A stretch of 35,147 bases of DNA, from the NCBI RefSeq assembly GCF_009865215.1, contig NZ_WWJX01001165.1:1-35147 (forward strand). The letters are read 5' to 3'. The notes beneath the pieces are model-generated. The model worked only from the letters and a program-made list of their open reading frames with translations. It was not told the origin of the DNA and ran no database searches. The DNA is from Streptomyces sp. SID3343. GTDB taxonomy: Bacteria > Actinomycetota > Actinomycetes > Streptomycetales > Streptomycetaceae. This document shows, one piece after another, positions 8,134-25,068 of this stretch (positions are counted from its first letter, which is position 1; every line of letters starts with the position of its first letter). Made by a program: the position numbers and the translations under genes.

Positions 8134-8160
8134 CGTCAGGGGGAAAGCAACCCCTTGACG
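8134..8160 (+). promoter_or_regulatory. 10-bp hairpin upstream of rpoB
   Basis: Arms 8134-8143 and 8151-8160 pair fully (one G.U at 8139/8155) around AAAGCAA. The 3' arm contains TTGACG (8155-8160), a -35-like hexamer, but no good -10 lies 16-19 bases after it. It could be a terminator without U-tract or a dyad at a promoter. Confidence 0.45.
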
Positions 8161-8256
8161 AACGGATCGGGGCGCGCAATTCTTCGGACGCACCCCTGAA
8201 GCACGGTTGCCGGGCGGCTTGTCGTCCGGGTTTGGTGACCGGCCCTTCATAGGGGC

Positions 8257-8285
8257 TGGACAGCGGTGTGCCTTGTGGCTACACT
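8257..8285 (+). promoter_or_regulatory. Candidate rpoB promoter
   Basis: TGGACA (8257-8262, five of six to TTGACA) and TACACT (8280-8285, fits TAnnnT) with an ideal 17-base spacer. RNA would begin near 8292, about 87 bases before the TTG start of rpoB. This is the best vegetative-sigma match in the rplL-rpoB gap. Confidence 0.62.
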
Positions 8286-8378
8286 GACCCTTTGCGCTGC
8301 CTATTGACTCCTCCCGGTGTATGAACCCGGGCCGTCCAGTATGCGCATAGTGAGTCCGAGCCCTCGGAAGGACCCCTC

Positions 8379-11858
<3,480 letters not shown>

Positions 11859-11865
11859 GGCTCCC

Positions 11866-11901
11866 TCCCGGGTCCCGGCCGTGAGGCCGGGCCCGGGATT
11901 T
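11866..11901 (+). promoter_or_regulatory. GNRA-capped hairpin between rpoB and rpoC
   Basis: TCCCGGG (11866-11872), one bulged T (11873) and CCCGGCC (11874-11880) pair fully with 11885-11898 around a GTGA tetraloop, then ATTT. It begins seven bases after the rpoB stop. It could cause partial termination or mark an RNA-processing site within rpoBC. Confidence 0.6.
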
Positions 11902-11996
11902 CGACCCCAGTCCTGATGAAGACACACACTGGTGATCACGGGGAGCCCCATCCGTGACCGCCGGGACCAAACCCCGAAAGAGGGATTGACGAAACA

Positions 11997-15872
<3,876 letters not shown>

Positions 15873-15901
15873 TCGGCCCCGGGATCGACAAGCAGTAGCG
15901 G

Positions 15902-15933
15902 CAGGGCCGTCACCCCTCGGGGTGGCGGCCCTG
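15902..15933 (+). terminator. Terminator after rpoC
   Basis: A 14-position stem (15902-15915 with 15920-15933, one U.G at 15910/15925) with loop CTCG begins 29 bases after the rpoC stop. No U-tract follows. Confidence 0.75.
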
Positions 15934-15938
15934 TCACA

Positions 15939-15962
15939 TGTCCATACCTGTGTGTACGGACA
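15939..15962 (+). promoter_or_regulatory. Inverted repeat upstream of the DUF4190 gene (operator candidate)
   Basis: TGTCCATAC (15939-15947) and GTACGGACA (15954-15962) are inverted repeats matching at eight of nine positions with a six-base spacer. It lies 66 bases before the ATG at 16029. Size and symmetry suit a dimeric repressor. No cognate regulator is in the window. Confidence 0.4.
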
Positions 15963-16028
15963 GGCAACCGGTGCGCTTCAATCGATGCAACGATGCTGTC
16001 GCCACGCAGCCCCACCCCGGGAGAATCC

Positions 16029-16544
16029 ATGACGACCCCTGGCGGGCCCGAGAAGGGCCCCTACGACCAGCAGCCGTACGTCGAGCCGCAGTCGCCCTAC
16101 GGCGAGCAGGCTCCGTACGGGCAACAACCGCCCTACCAGGAGCCGCAGCACCCATACATGGACGCCCAGGCGCAGTACCCGGATCCGCAGGCGTACGGGC
16201 AGCCGCAGCAGCCCTACCCCTACGGCTACTACCAGCAGGGCTACGGCGGCTACATGCCGCAGCCGGGCACCAACGGCCTGGCGATCGCGTCGATGATCGT
16301 CGGCATCATCTGGATCTACTGGCTGGGCAGCCTGCTCGCGGTGATCTTCGGCCACATCGCGCTGTCCCAGACCGCCAGGACCGGGCAGCAGGGCCGCGGC
16401 ATGGCCATCGCCGGGGTCGTGCTCGGCTGGGTGGGCCTGGCGATCCTGGGCGCGATCATCGTCTGGGCGATCTTCATAGCCGACGACGACGCCTTTTCCG
16501 AGATCATGCGCACGGCGTTCACCGGCCTGCGCGCCTCGCTGTAG
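16029..16544 (+). CDS. DUF4190-type small membrane protein with Pro/Gln/Tyr-rich N-terminus
   Basis: A 171-residue protein of unknown function. Residues 1-82 are a low-complexity Pro-Gln-Tyr-Gly tract, probably disordered and cytoplasmic. Two hydrophobic helices follow (about 83-110 and 124-150), separated by GHIALSQTARTGQQGRGMAI, whose GHIAL...GRG.AIAG pattern is typical of the DUF4190 family found widely in actinobacteria. Start ATG 16029 has GGGAG five bases upstream; an in-frame ATG at 15993 lacks one. It stands alone between rpoC and rpsL with hairpins on both sides and an inverted repeat before it, so it is likely an independent unit. No enzymatic residues are evident and I infer no function. 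Confidence 0.82.
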   Translation: MTTPGGPEKGPYDQQPYVEPQSPYGEQAPYGQQPPYQEPQHPYMDAQAQYPDPQAYGQPQQPYPYGYYQQGYGGYMPQPGTNGLAIASMIVGIIWIYWLGSLLAVIFGHIALSQTARTGQQGRGMAIAGVVLGWVGLAILGAIIVWAIFIADDDAFSEIMRTAFTGLRASL

Positions 16545-16559
16545 CTCGGCGTCGATTCG

Positions 16560-16586
16560 CCCCGGGGGCGGCTTCGCCTCCCGGGG
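16560..16586 (+). terminator. Hairpin after the DUF4190 gene
   Basis: CCCCGGGGG (16560-16568) pairs with 16578-16586 (one G.U) across loop CGGCTTCGC, 15 bases after the stop codon. No U-tract; termination inferred from position. Confidence 0.5.
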
Positions 16587-16722
16587 GAGGGCTCGTTCGC
16601 CTCCGGCCCGTTTGCCAGGTACGGTGGGGCGCGGAGGGTGATGTACCGCCCTGAACGATTCGGTGCTCCACCAGCGTGAGAGCGCCGGATTCCATGTCGT
16701 GGCGGGGGTCTTTCTTTTCGCT

Positions 16723-16751
16723 TTGACCTCTGCTGCTGTGGTAGGTAGTCT
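16723..16751 (+). promoter_or_regulatory. Candidate str-operon (rpsL) promoter
   Basis: TTGACC (16723-16728) and TAGTCT (16746-16751, fits TAnnnT) with a 17-base spacer form one of the best vegetative-type promoters in the window. RNA would start near 16758, leaving a leader of about 246 bases before rpsL. Confidence 0.68.
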
Positions 16752-16880
16752 CTCTCCTTGTGCCTGGGGTGTCCCCGGGCTCTTGTGCCTGCGCTCACCG
16801 CAACCTTCATCGGATGCGTGCGTGGGACGGCGCAAGGGACCGACCCACTGCCTTCAAAGCAAGCACACTCCCAAGAACGG

Positions 16881-16906
16881 GCGACACGCCCGACCGCGGG
16901 GGTCGG
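16881..16906 (+). repeat. Conserved leader element, copy 1 (upstream of rpsL)
   Basis: A 26-base sequence identical to 21751-21776. It opens GCGACACGCC and ends in a hairpin, CCGACC (16890-16895), loop GCGGG, GGTCGG (16901-16906). It ends 97 bases before the rpsL start. Flanks differ from the other copy from the first base outside. Confidence 0.9.
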
Positions 16907-17003
16907 ACCTTGTGAAGGGTCCGGTGGTCGACGGGGATGCAGGCCGATTCAGACATTGCAGTCGCTAAAAAAGACCGCTCGGCACGAAGAAGACGGAGAC
17001 GCG

Positions 17004-17378
17004 GTGCCCACGATCCAGCAGCTGGTCCGAAAGGGCCGCCAGGACAAGGTCGACAAGGCCAAGACTCCGGCGCTCAAGGGGAGCCCGCAGCGTCGCGGCG
17101 TGTGCACCCGTGTTTACACGACGACGCCGAAGAAGCCGAACTCTGCGCTTCGCAAGGTGGCCCGTGTGCGCCTCACGAGTGGCATCGAAGTGACGGCCTA
17201 CATTCCCGGTGAGGGTCACAACCTCCAGGAGCACTCGATCGTGCTCGTTCGTGGTGGTCGTGTGAAGGACCTCCCCGGTGTCCGCTACAAGATCATTCGT
17301 GGTTCGCTCGACACCCAGGGTGTCAAGAACCGCAAGCAGGCGCGCAGCCGCTACGGCGCGAAGAAGGAGAAGAGCTAA
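17004..17378 (+). CDS. rpsL: 30S ribosomal protein S12
   Basis: S12 sits at the decoding centre and controls fidelity. The 124-residue protein starts (M)[14 protein letters not shown] at GTG 17004 with GGAG five bases upstream. It has the conserved [14 protein letters not shown] and [14 protein letters not shown] segments. K43 and K88, whose replacement gives streptomycin resistance in other bacteria, are both the sensitive lysines. The frame is open upstream to 16758, but that part is the leader. The stop codon overlaps the rpsG start (TAATG at 17376-17380). It is the first gene of the str operon, behind a long leader with the conserved 26-base element. Confidence 0.97.
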   Translation: MPTIQQLVRKGRQDKVDKAKTPALKGSPQRRGVCTRVYTTTPKKPNSALRKVARVRLTSGIEVTAYIPGEGHNLQEHSIVLVRGGRVKDLPGVRYKIIRGSLDTQGVKNRKQARSRYGAKKEKS

Positions 17379-17848
17379 TGCCGCGTAAGGGTCCTGCCCC
17401 CAAGCGACCGGTCATCATCGACCCGGTTTACAACTCGCCGTTGGTCACCTCGCTGGTGAACAAGGTCCTTTCGCACGGCAAGCGCTCCGTCGCCGAGAAG
17501 ATCGTCTACGGCGCTCTCGAAGGCTGCCGCGAGAAGACCGGTACCGACCCGGTCATCACGCTCAAGCGCGCCCTCGAGAACGTGAAGCCGACCCTCGAGG
17601 TCCGCAGCCGCCGTGTCGGTGGCGCGACCTACCAGGTGCCGGTCGAGGTCCGCCCGGGCCGCTCCACGACCCTCGCTCTCCGCTGGCTCGTCGGCTACTC
17701 CCGCGCTCGTCGCGAGAAGACGATGACCGAGCGTCTGATGAACGAGCTCCTGGACGCGAGCAACGGTCTCGGTGCCGCGGTCAAGCGCCGCGAGGACACT
17801 CACAAGATGGCCGAGTCCAACAAGGCCTTCGCGCACTACCGCTGGTAG
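17378..17848 (+). CDS. rpsG: 30S ribosomal protein S7
   Basis: S7 nucleates assembly of the 30S head by binding the 3' major domain of 16S rRNA and lines the E site. The 156 residues begin [18 protein letters not shown] and include the conserved [30 protein letters not shown] and [15 protein letters not shown] segments; length is standard. Its ATG shares one base with the rpsL stop, so translation is probably coupled. fusA follows after 42 bases. In E. coli S7 represses this operon from the rpsL-rpsG spacer, but no such spacer exists here. Confidence 0.97.
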   Translation: MPRKGPAPKRPVIIDPVYNSPLVTSLVNKVLSHGKRSVAEKIVYGALEGCREKTGTDPVITLKRALENVKPTLEVRSRRVGGATYQVPVEVRPGRSTTLALRWLVGYSRARREKTMTERLMNELLDASNGLGAAVKRREDTHKMAESNKAFAHYRW

Positions 17849-17890
17849 TTCCACCCGCAACGACGAGAAGCCGAGAGAAGACAAGCCACG

Positions 17891-20020
17891 ATGGCTACCA
17901 CTGCTCTTGATCTGGCCAAGGTCCGCAACATCGGGATCATGGCCCACATCGACGCGGGCAAGACCACCACCACCGAGCGGATCCTGTTCTACACAGGCGT
18001 CAACTACAAAATCGGTGAAGTTCATGAGGGCGCTGCCACCATGGACTGGATGGAACAGGAGCAGGAGCGCGGCATCACCATCACGTCTGCCGCGACGACC
18101 TGCCACTGGACGCTCGAAGACGTCGATCACACGATCAACATCATCGACACCCCCGGTCACGTCGACTTCACCGTCGAGGTGGAGCGTTCGCTGCGCGTGC
18201 TCGACGGCGCCGTCACCGTCTTCGACGGTGTCGCCGGCGTGGAGCCGCAGTCCGAGACCGTTTGGCGTCAGGCCGACCGGTACGGCGTGCCGCGTATCTG
18301 CTTCGTGAACAAGCTCGACCGCACCGGCGCCGAGTTCCACCGCTGTGTCGACATGATCGACCAGCGACTGGGCGCGGTTCCGCTGGTCATGCAGCTTCCG
18401 ATCGGTACCGAGATGGACTTCCAGGGCGTTGTCGACCTGGTCGCCATGAAGGCTCTGGTCTGGTCGGCCGAGGCTGCCAAGGGCGAGATGTACGACACGG
18501 TCGACATCCCGGCCACGCACACCGAGGCCGCCGCCGAGTACCGCGGCAAGCTGCTGGAGACCATCGCCGAGTACGACGACGAGATGATGGAGCTGTACCT
18601 GGAGGGCCAGGAGCCCACCACGGAGCAGCTGATGGCCGCGATCCGTCGCGCCACCATCGCCTCGACGCTCGGTGACAACAAGGACAAGCCGACGTTCACT
18701 CCGGTGTTCTGCGGCACCGCGTTCAAGAACAAGGGTGTTCAGCCCCTGCTCGACGCGGTCGTTCGCTACCTGCCGTCGCCGCTCGACATCTCGGGCATCG
18801 AGGGTCACGCGGTGAACAACGAAGAGGAAGTCATCGTTCGCCAGCCGAGCGATGCCGAACCCTTCGCCGGGCTGGCGTTCAAGATCATGCGCGACCCGCA
18901 CCTCGGGAAGCTCACCTTCGTCCGGGTCTACTCGGGCGTCCTGGAAGCCGGCAGCTTCGTGCTGAACTCGGTCAAGGGTCGGAAAGAGCGCATCGGCAAG
19001 ATCTACCGGATGCACGCGAACAAGCGTGAGGAAATCCCCTCGGTGGGCGCGGGCGACATCATCGCCGTGATGGGTCTCAAGGACACCACCACCGGTGAGA
19101 CGCTGTGTGACCCGGCGAACCCGGTGATCCTCGAGTCGATGACGTTCCCGGCCCCGGTCATCGAGGTCGCGATCGAGCCGAAGTCCAAGGGCGCGCAGGA
19201 GAAGCTGGGTGTCGCCATCCAGTCCCTCGCGGCCGAGGACCCCTCGTTCCAGGTGCACAGCGACGAGGAGACCGGCCAGACCATCATCGGCGGCATGGGC
19301 GAACTGCACCTCGAGGTGCTGGTCGACCGGATGCGCCGTGAGTTCGGTGTCGAGGCCAACGTCGGCAAGCCGCAGGTGGCCTACCGCGAGACGATCCGCA
19401 AGGTCGTCGAGCGCGTCGACTACACGCACAAGAAGCAGACCGGTGGTACCGGTCAGTTCGCCAAGGTGCAGATCGCGTTGGAGCCGCTCGAGGGCGACGC
19501 CTACGAGTTCGTCAACAAGGTCACCGGTGGCCGTATCCCCAGGGAGTACATCCCCTCGGTGGACGCGGGCGCGCAGGAGGCCATGCAGTACGGCGTGCTC
19601 GCCGGCTACCCGATGGTCGGCGTGCGACTGACGCTGATCGACGGTGGCTACCACGAGGTCGACTCGTCCGAACTCGCCTTCAAGATCGCCGGTTCGCAGG
19701 CGTTCAAGGAAGCGGCTCGGCAGGCTTCGCCGGCTCTTCTCGAGCCGATGATGGCCGTCGAGGTCACCACGCCCGAGGACTACATGGGCGATGTGATCGG
19801 CGACCTCAACTCGCGTCGCGGCCAGATCCAGGCCATGGACGAGCGCTTCGGTGCACGCGTCGTCAAGGCTCTGGTCCCGCTGTCGGAGATGTTCGGCTAC
19901 GTCGGCGACCTCCGCAGCAAGACCTCGGGTCGCGCAAGCTACTCGATGCAGTTCGACTCCTACGCCGAGGTTCCGAGGAACGTCGCCGAGGAGATCATCG
20001 CCAAGTCGCGCGGCGAGTAA
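17891..20020 (+). CDS. fusA: Elongation factor G
   Basis: EF-G catalyses GTP-dependent translocation and, with ribosome recycling factor, subunit splitting. The 709-residue protein has the G domain with [10 protein letters not shown] (18-27), the switch region [19 protein letters not shown] and NKLD, then domains II-V with [14 protein letters not shown] and the C-terminal [21 protein letters not shown]. No signs of the divergent EF-G2 type. Start ATG 17891 follows a weak purine run (GAGAAG). It is third in the str operon, ahead of tuf, and followed by a UUCG-capped hairpin. Confidence 0.98.
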   Translation: MATTALDLAKVRNIGIMAHIDAGKTTTTERILFYTGVNYKIGEVHEGAATMDWMEQEQERGITITSAATTCHWTLEDVDHTINIIDTPGHVDFTVEVERSLRVLDGAVTVFDGVAGVEPQSETVWRQADRYGVPRICFVNKLDRTGAEFHRCVDMIDQRLGAVPLVMQLPIGTEMDFQGVVDLVAMKALVWSAEAAKGEMYDTVDIPATHTEAAAEYRGKLLETIAEYDDEMMELYLEGQEPTTEQLMAAIRRATIASTLGDNKDKPTFTPVFCGTAFKNKGVQPLLDAVVRYLPSPLDISGIEGHAVNNEEEVIVRQPSDAEPFAGLAFKIMRDPHLGKLTFVRVYSGVLEAGSFVLNSVKGRKERIGKIYRMHANKREEIPSVGAGDIIAVMGLKDTTTGETLCDPANPVILESMTFPAPVIEVAIEPKSKGAQEKLGVAIQSLAAEDPSFQVHSDEETGQTIIGGMGELHLEVLVDRMRREFGVEANVGKPQVAYRETIRKVVERVDYTHKKQTGGTGQFAKVQIALEPLEGDAYEFVNKVTGGRIPREYIPSVDAGAQEAMQYGVLAGYPMVGVRLTLIDGGYHEVDSSELAFKIAGSQAFKEAARQASPALLEPMMAVEVTTPEDYMGDVIGDLNSRRGQIQAMDERFGARVVKALVPLSEMFGYVGDLRSKTSGRASYSMQFDSYAEVPRNVAEEIIAKSRGE

Positions 20021-20056
20021 TCACCGCCACCGCGGCACCAGCGATACCAGGGGGAC

Positions 20057-20080
20057 CCGGAGTCCGTTCGCGGACTCCGG
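20057..20080 (+). terminator. UUCG-capped hairpin between fusA and tuf
   Basis: CCGGAGTCCG (20057-20066) pairs perfectly with CGGACTCCGG (20071-20080) around TTCG, an extra-stable tetraloop. No U-tract. It starts 37 bases after fusA and 73 before tuf, so it may cause partial termination or protect a processed 3' end; tuf could also have its own promoter here, which I could not see. Confidence 0.55.
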
Positions 20081-20152
20081 TGCCTCCGCCCCGGCTCACC
20101 CCCGATACCCGACGTCGTACGGCGTAAAGAACCAGTCCACAGGAGGACCCCA

Positions 20153-21346
<1,194 letters not shown>

Positions 21347-21352
21347 CGAAAT

Positions 21353-21391
21353 CCCGCCCGCCGGTCCACCTGGGTCGGCGGGCGGGGCTTT
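21353..21391 (+). terminator. Rho-independent terminator after tuf
   Basis: A 15-position stem (21353-21367 with 21372-21386, two G.U pairs) and loop ACCT, followed by GCTTT (21387-21391), begins seven bases after the tuf stop. It marks the end of the str operon. Confidence 0.88.
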
Positions 21392-21395
21392 GTCC

Positions 21396-21432
21396 GGATC
21401 GTGATCCCACCCCCTAGGTGGGACGGGGATCC
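21396..21432 (+). terminator. Second hairpin after tuf
   Basis: TCCCACC (21405-21411) pairs with GGTGGGA (21417-21423) around CCCTA, and the flanks GGATC/GATCC (21396-21400/21428-21432) can close an outer stem. It stands directly behind the tuf terminator as a likely backup. Confidence 0.5.
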
Positions 21433-21472
21433 ATCAGTCGAGGGCGCTCGCAAACCTGTGAGTGTCCCTCGA

Positions 21473-21503
21473 TTGGCCAAGCCCGCCATTCGTGGGGCAT
21501 ACT
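21473..21503 (+). promoter_or_regulatory. Weak candidate S10-operon promoter
   Basis: CATACT (21498-21503) resembles a -10; the upstream TTGGCC (21473-21478) is at a long 19-base spacing. If used, the leader would be about 365 bases. Evidence is slight. Confidence 0.3.
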
Positions 21504-21750
21504 AGCCAAGTTGCTCGGATAGACAACGGGCTGCGCCGTGCCTGTCACACAGACAAGGCCGCAGCGCTGGGCCCGTTGACTTCGAGCAATCGGTGGACTT
21601 CTGTCCTGCCACCCATGCAGCCGGCGTCGTCATTCAGTGACCTCGTGCCGTCCTTTCGCTTGCCGCAGCGAAGGTGACGCCGAGCGTCCGTTGCCCAGGC
21701 CCCCAGGCCGCCCGTTACCGGGTTTCCAAGGGGTGCTTGTGAGCAACAGA

Positions 21751-21776
21751 GCGACACGCCCGACCGCGGGGGTCGG
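21751..21776 (+). repeat. Conserved leader element, copy 2 (upstream of rpsJ)
   Basis: Identical over 26 bases to 16881-16906, with hairpin arms 21760-21765 and 21771-21776. It ends 98 bases before the rpsJ start, versus 97 for the rpsL copy. The leader hairpins after it differ from those after the rpsL copy. Confidence 0.9.
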
Positions 21777-21874
21777 CGGGGAAGGGAAACCCCAAGGGGT
21801 TTTCAGCCCAAGTCTTCTCCCCGTGTCAGCGGGGGTGATCCGCAGCGGTACGAGAGAAGGAATTCGAAGCAGCC

Positions 21875-22183
21875 ATGGCGGGACAGAAGATCCGCATCAG
21901 GCTCAAGGCCTACGACCACGAGGTCATCGACAGTTCGGCGAAGAAGATCGTCGAGACGGTGACGCGTACTGGTGCGCAGGTTGCGGGGCCGGTGCCGCTG
22001 CCGACCGAGAAGAACGTGTACTGCGTCATCCGCTCGCCGCACAAGTACAAGGACTCGCGCGAGCACTTCGAGATGCGCACTCACAAGCGGCTCATCGACA
22101 TCCTCGACCCCACGCCGAAGACGGTCGACTCGCTTATGCGTCTCGACCTGCCGGCCGGCGTCGACATCGAGATCAAGCTCTGA
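21875..22183 (+). CDS. rpsJ: 30S ribosomal protein S10
   Basis: S10 (NusE) is part of the 30S head and also binds NusB/NusG in antitermination and transcription-translation coupling. The 102-residue protein starts [20 protein letters not shown] and contains [28 protein letters not shown], the diagnostic loop. It opens the S10 operon behind a leader of several hundred bases. AAGGA lies 13 bases before ATG 21875, a long spacing. rplC follows after 13 bases. Confidence 0.97.
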   Translation: MAGQKIRIRLKAYDHEVIDSSAKKIVETVTRTGAQVAGPVPLPTEKNVYCVIRSPHKYKDSREHFEMRTHKRLIDILDPTPKTVDSLMRLDLPAGVDIEIKL

Positions 22184-22196
22184 GGACGCACCGACG

Positions 22197-22841
22197 ATGA
22201 CGAAGCAGATGAAGGGCGTTCTGGGCAAGAAGCTCGGCATGACCCAGGTCTGGGACGAGAACAACCGCGTCGTCCCCGTGACTGTGGTCGAAGCCGGTCC
22301 CTGTGTCGTGACCCAGGTCCGCAGCGCCGACAACGACGGCTACTCCGCCGTCCAGATCGCGTTCGGCGCGATCGACCCCCGCAAGGTGAACAAGCCGCTT
22401 GCCGGCCACTTCGCCAAGGCCGGTGTGACGCCTCGCCGTCACCTGGTCGAGCTCCGTACCTCCGACGCCGGCGAGTACTCGCTCGGCCAGGAGATCACCG
22501 CCGAGGTGTTCGAGGCCGGCCAGAAGGTCGACGTCATGGGCACCTCGAAGGGCAAGGGCACCGCGGGCGTCATGAAGCGGCACGGTTTCAAGGGCCTCGG
22601 CAGCTCGCACGGTACGCAGCGCAAGCACCGTTCGCCCGGCTCGATCGGTGGCTGTGCCACCCCGGGTCGTGTGTTCAAGGGCGTGCGCATGGCGGGCCGT
22701 ATGGGCAACGAGCGCGTCTCGACCCAGAACCTGACCGTCCACGCAGTAGACGCCGAGAAGGGTCTGCTCCTGATCAAGGGCGCAGTCCCCGGCCCCAACG
22801 GCGGCCTGGTCTTGGTGCGCACTGCGGCAAAGGGTGTGTGA
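22197..22841 (+). CDS. rplC: 50S ribosomal protein L3
   Basis: L3 is an early 50S assembly protein whose long loop reaches the peptidyl-transferase centre. The 214 residues begin [19 protein letters not shown] and include the loop GHGT-type region ([20 protein letters not shown]) and [15 protein letters not shown] 22197 has GAGGA about ten bases upstream; an alternative ATG at 22209 would give the shorter MKGVLGKK start. The frame is open upstream but overlaps rpsJ. It is followed by rplD after four bases. Confidence 0.96.
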   Translation: MTKQMKGVLGKKLGMTQVWDENNRVVPVTVVEAGPCVVTQVRSADNDGYSAVQIAFGAIDPRKVNKPLAGHFAKAGVTPRRHLVELRTSDAGEYSLGQEITAEVFEAGQKVDVMGTSKGKGTAGVMKRHGFKGLGSSHGTQRKHRSPGSIGGCATPGRVFKGVRMAGRMGNERVSTQNLTVHAVDAEKGLLLIKGAVPGPNGGLVLVRTAAKGV

Positions 22842-22845
22842 GCTG

Positions 22846-23523
22846 ATGACCAGCATTGATGTACTTTCCCCGGCCGGCGAGAAGACCGGGACGATCGATC
22901 TCCCCGAGGAGATCTTCAACGTCCAGGTGAGCATCCCGACGATCCACCAGGTCGTCGTGGCTCAGCTTGCTGCGGCTCGCCAGGGCACGCACAGCACCAA
23001 GCGACGCGGCGAGGTCCGCGGCGGTGGGCGCAAGCCCTACCGCCAGAAGGGCACCGGGCGCGCCCGTCAGGGCTCGACCCGCGCTCCGCAGTTCGCCGGT
23101 GGTGGCATTGTCCACGGCCCCAAGCCGCGTGACTACGACCAGCGGACCCCGAAGAAGATGAAGGCTTCCGCTTTGCGCGGCGCCCTCTCCGACCGGGCCC
23201 GTCACGAGCGTATTCACTGCGTTTCGGCACTGCTCGAGGGCGACGCGCCCTCGGCCAAGGCCGCGAAGACGCTGCTCGGCAAGATCAGTGAGCGCAAGAA
23301 CGTGCTCCTGGTCGTCGAGAAGTCCGACACCGCCGCCTGGCTGAGCGCTCGCAACCTCCCGCAGGTGCACTTGCTCGAGGTCGGGCAGCTGAACACCTAC
23401 GACGTGCTCGTCTCCGACGACGTGGTCTTCACGAAGGCCGCCCTGGAGCGTTTCATCGCCGGACCGGCGAAGGCCGCTTCGGCGGTTGCCGGCTCCGACG
23501 AGCTCGAAGGGAGCCACGCGTGA
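22846..23523 (+). CDS. rplD: 50S ribosomal protein L4
   Basis: L4 lines the exit tunnel and in E. coli represses the S10 operon. The 225-residue protein contains the tunnel loop [19 protein letters not shown], where changes confer macrolide resistance in other bacteria; the residues here look wild-type. I start at ATG 22846, four bases after the rplC stop; an in-frame ATG at 22834 lies inside rplC. Its TGA overlaps the rplW GTG by four bases. Whether L4 autoregulates here is unknown. Confidence 0.96.
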   Translation: MTSIDVLSPAGEKTGTIDLPEEIFNVQVSIPTIHQVVVAQLAAARQGTHSTKRRGEVRGGGRKPYRQKGTGRARQGSTRAPQFAGGGIVHGPKPRDYDQRTPKKMKASALRGALSDRARHERIHCVSALLEGDAPSAKAAKTLLGKISERKNVLLVVEKSDTAAWLSARNLPQVHLLEVGQLNTYDVLVSDDVVFTKAALERFIAGPAKAASAVAGSDELEGSHA

Positions 23524-23861
23524 GCACCGACATCGTCGAGAGCACGACGAAGGTCACCAGCAAGACGTACACCGACCCGCGTGACGTTCTGTTGAAGCCG
23601 GTCATCTCCGAGAAGAGCTACGGGCTCATCGACGAGAACAAGTACACGTTCATCGTGCACCCGGATGCCAACAAGACCCAGATCAAGCAGGCCGTCATCG
23701 CGGTCTTCGGAGTCAAGGTCGAGAGCGTCAACACGATCAACCGAGTTGGTAAGCGCAAGCGCACCAAGACCGGTTTCGGTAAGCGCAAGGACACGAAGCG
23801 CGCGATCGTCACCCTTGCAGAGGGCGAGCGGATCGACATCTTCGGTGGACCCGTCGGCTGA
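23520..23861 (+). CDS. rplW: 50S ribosomal protein L23
   Basis: L23 sits at the tunnel exit and is the docking site for trigger factor and SRP. The 113 residues have a short polar N-terminal extension, then [20 protein letters not shown], the [19 protein letters not shown] loop and [19 protein letters not shown] 23520 overlaps the rplD stop (GTGA), with AAGGGAG about seven bases upstream inside rplD. Length is normal for actinobacteria. Confidence 0.96.
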   Translation: MSTDIVESTTKVTSKTYTDPRDVLLKPVISEKSYGLIDENKYTFIVHPDANKTQIKQAVIAVFGVKVESVNTINRVGKRKRTKTGFGKRKDTKRAIVTLAEGERIDIFGGPVG

Positions 23862-23895
23862 CGGCCGCTGATACGGACGAGGACTAAGAGAAGCC

Positions 23896-24732
23896 ATGGG
23901 CATCCGCAAGTACAAGCCGACGACGCCGGGCCGTCGTGGCGCCAGCGTCGCCGACTTCGTCGAGATCACGCGGTCCGAGCCGGAGAAGTCGCTGGTCCGC
24001 CCTCTGCACAGCAAGGGTGGTCGTAACAACCACGGCCGTGTGACTGCTCGCCACCAGGGTGGCGGCCACAAGCGCGCGTACCGACTGATCGACTTCCGGC
24101 GCAACGACAAGGACGGCGTTCCGGCGAAGGTCGCTCACATCGAGTACGACCCGAACCGCACCGCGCGCATCGCTCTTCTGCACTACGCGGACGGCGAGAA
24201 GCGCTACATCCTGTGCCCGAACAAGCTTAAGCAGGGCGACCGGATCGAAAACGGTCCGGGCGCCGACATCAAGCCGGGCAACAACATGCCGCTCCGGAAC
24301 ATCCCGGTCGGTACGGTTATCCACGCCATCGAGCTCCGCCCCGGTGGCGGCGCGAAGATCGCCCGCTCCGCGGGTGTGAGCGTGCAGCTGCTGGCCAAGG
24401 AGGGTGCTCACGCGACCCTCCGGATGCCTTCCGGGGAAATTCGCCTGGTCGACGTCCGTTGCCGTGCAACGGTCGGCGAGATCGGCAACGCCGAGCAGTC
24501 GAACATCAACTGGGGCAAGGCCGGCCGCATGCGCTGGAAGGGCAAGCGCCCGACCGTCCGCGGTGTGGCGATGAACCCCATCGACCACCCGCACGGTGGT
24601 GGTGAGGGCAAGACCTCTGGTGGTCGCCACCCGGTGAGCCCCTGGGGTAAGCCCGAGGGTCGTACTCGCCGGCCGAAGAAGGCCAGCGACAAGCTCATCA
24701 TCCGCCGCCGCAAGACGAACAAGAAGCGCTAG
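23896..24732 (+). CDS. rplB: 50S ribosomal protein L2
   Basis: L2 is a core 50S protein near the peptidyl-transferase centre and inter-subunit bridge B7b. The 278-residue protein begins [18 protein letters not shown] and carries the invariant [20 protein letters not shown], including the histidine important for peptidyl-transferase function. The C-terminus is basic (RRRKTNKKR). It is followed by rpsS after 11 bases. Confidence 0.97.
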   Translation: MGIRKYKPTTPGRRGASVADFVEITRSEPEKSLVRPLHSKGGRNNHGRVTARHQGGGHKRAYRLIDFRRNDKDGVPAKVAHIEYDPNRTARIALLHYADGEKRYILCPNKLKQGDRIENGPGADIKPGNNMPLRNIPVGTVIHAIELRPGGGAKIARSAGVSVQLLAKEGAHATLRMPSGEIRLVDVRCRATVGEIGNAEQSNINWGKAGRMRWKGKRPTVRGVAMNPIDHPHGGGEGKTSGGRHPVSPWGKPEGRTRRPKKASDKLIIRRRKTNKKR

Positions 24733-24743
24733 GAGCAGTCTCG

Positions 24744-25025
24744 ATGCCGCGCAGTTTGAAGAAGGGACCCTTCGTCGACGGCCACCTCATCAAGAAGGTG
24801 GACGTACAGAACGACAAGGGAACCAAGAACGTCATCAAGACCTGGTCCCGCCGCTCCATGATCGTCCCGGCGATGTTGGGTCACACGATCGCGGTGCACG
24901 ACGGCCGCAAGCACGTCCCGGTGTTCGTGACCGAGTCGATGGTCGGCCACAAGCTCGGCGAGTTCGCGCCGACTCGGACCTTCCGCGGTCACGAGAAGGA
25001 CGACCGGAAGTCGCGTCGTCGCTGA
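24744..25025 (+). CDS. rpsS: 30S ribosomal protein S19
   Basis: S19 forms part of the 30S head with S13 near the A site. The 93 residues start [19 protein letters not shown] and contain [28 protein letters not shown] and the [16 protein letters not shown] signature. AGGAG is eight bases upstream of ATG 24744. Standard length, within the S10 operon between rplB and rplV. Confidence 0.97.
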   Translation: MPRSLKKGPFVDGHLIKKVDVQNDKGTKNVIKTWSRRSMIVPAMLGHTIAVHDGRKHVPVFVTESMVGHKLGEFAPTRTFRGHEKDDRKSRRR

Positions 25026-25068
25026 CGCGGCGAATCGCATGGATATCGAGATGAGCAAGGGGACGTCG

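Larger units (their letters stand above)
7521..8378 (+). other. Long rplL-rpoB intergenic region
   Basis: Nearly 860 bases after the rplL terminator without a convincing gene. Open frames on both strands are Arg/Pro/Ser-rich, start in no ribosome site and match no family I recognise. The region contains an exact 13-base direct repeat CGCTCGAAAGGGT (7861-7873, 8112-8124), a 10-bp hairpin (8134-8160), a possible upstream promoter (GTGACG 7981-7986, TACGGT 8005-8010, 18-base spacer), and the better rpoB promoter at 8257-8285. An unannotated small RNA or upstream regulatory region cannot be excluded. Confidence 0.6.
16545..17003 (+). other. DUF4190-rpsL intergenic region (459 bases)
   Basis: It contains the hairpin at 16560-16586, a good promoter at 16723-16751, a leader of about 246 bases with hairpins at 16761-16777 (CCTGGGG-TGT-CCCCGGG), the conserved element 16881-16906 and the bulged stem GGACCTT/AAGGGTCC (16905-16922). 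Open frames across it belong to upstream extensions of rpsL and look non-coding. Confidence 0.65.
21347..21874 (+). other. tuf-rpsJ intergenic region (528 bases)
   Basis: It holds the two tuf terminators, a weak candidate promoter (TTGGCC 21473-21478, CATACT 21498-21503, 19-base spacer) and a long S10-operon leader. The leader contains the conserved element at 21751-21776, an AAACCCC/GGGGTTT hairpin (21787-21802) and CCCCG/CGGGG (21820-21824/21831-21835). Open frames here show no family resemblance. Confidence 0.65.

Noticed and set aside
8155..8183. TTGACG at 8155-8160 as the main rpoB -35
   Set aside because: No TAnnnT hexamer lies 16-19 bases downstream; TGGACA/TACACT at 8257-8285 is a better pair.
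7475..8252. Open frames of 90-239 codons in the rplL-rpoB gap, both strands
   Set aside because: Compositions are Arg/Pro/Ser-rich and similar in several frames at once, starts lack ribosome sites, and one begins inside the rplL terminator.
17375..19654. A 759-codon minus-strand frame across rpsG and fusA
   Set aside because: Same codon-bias shadow of fusA; no ribosome site or recognisable domain.
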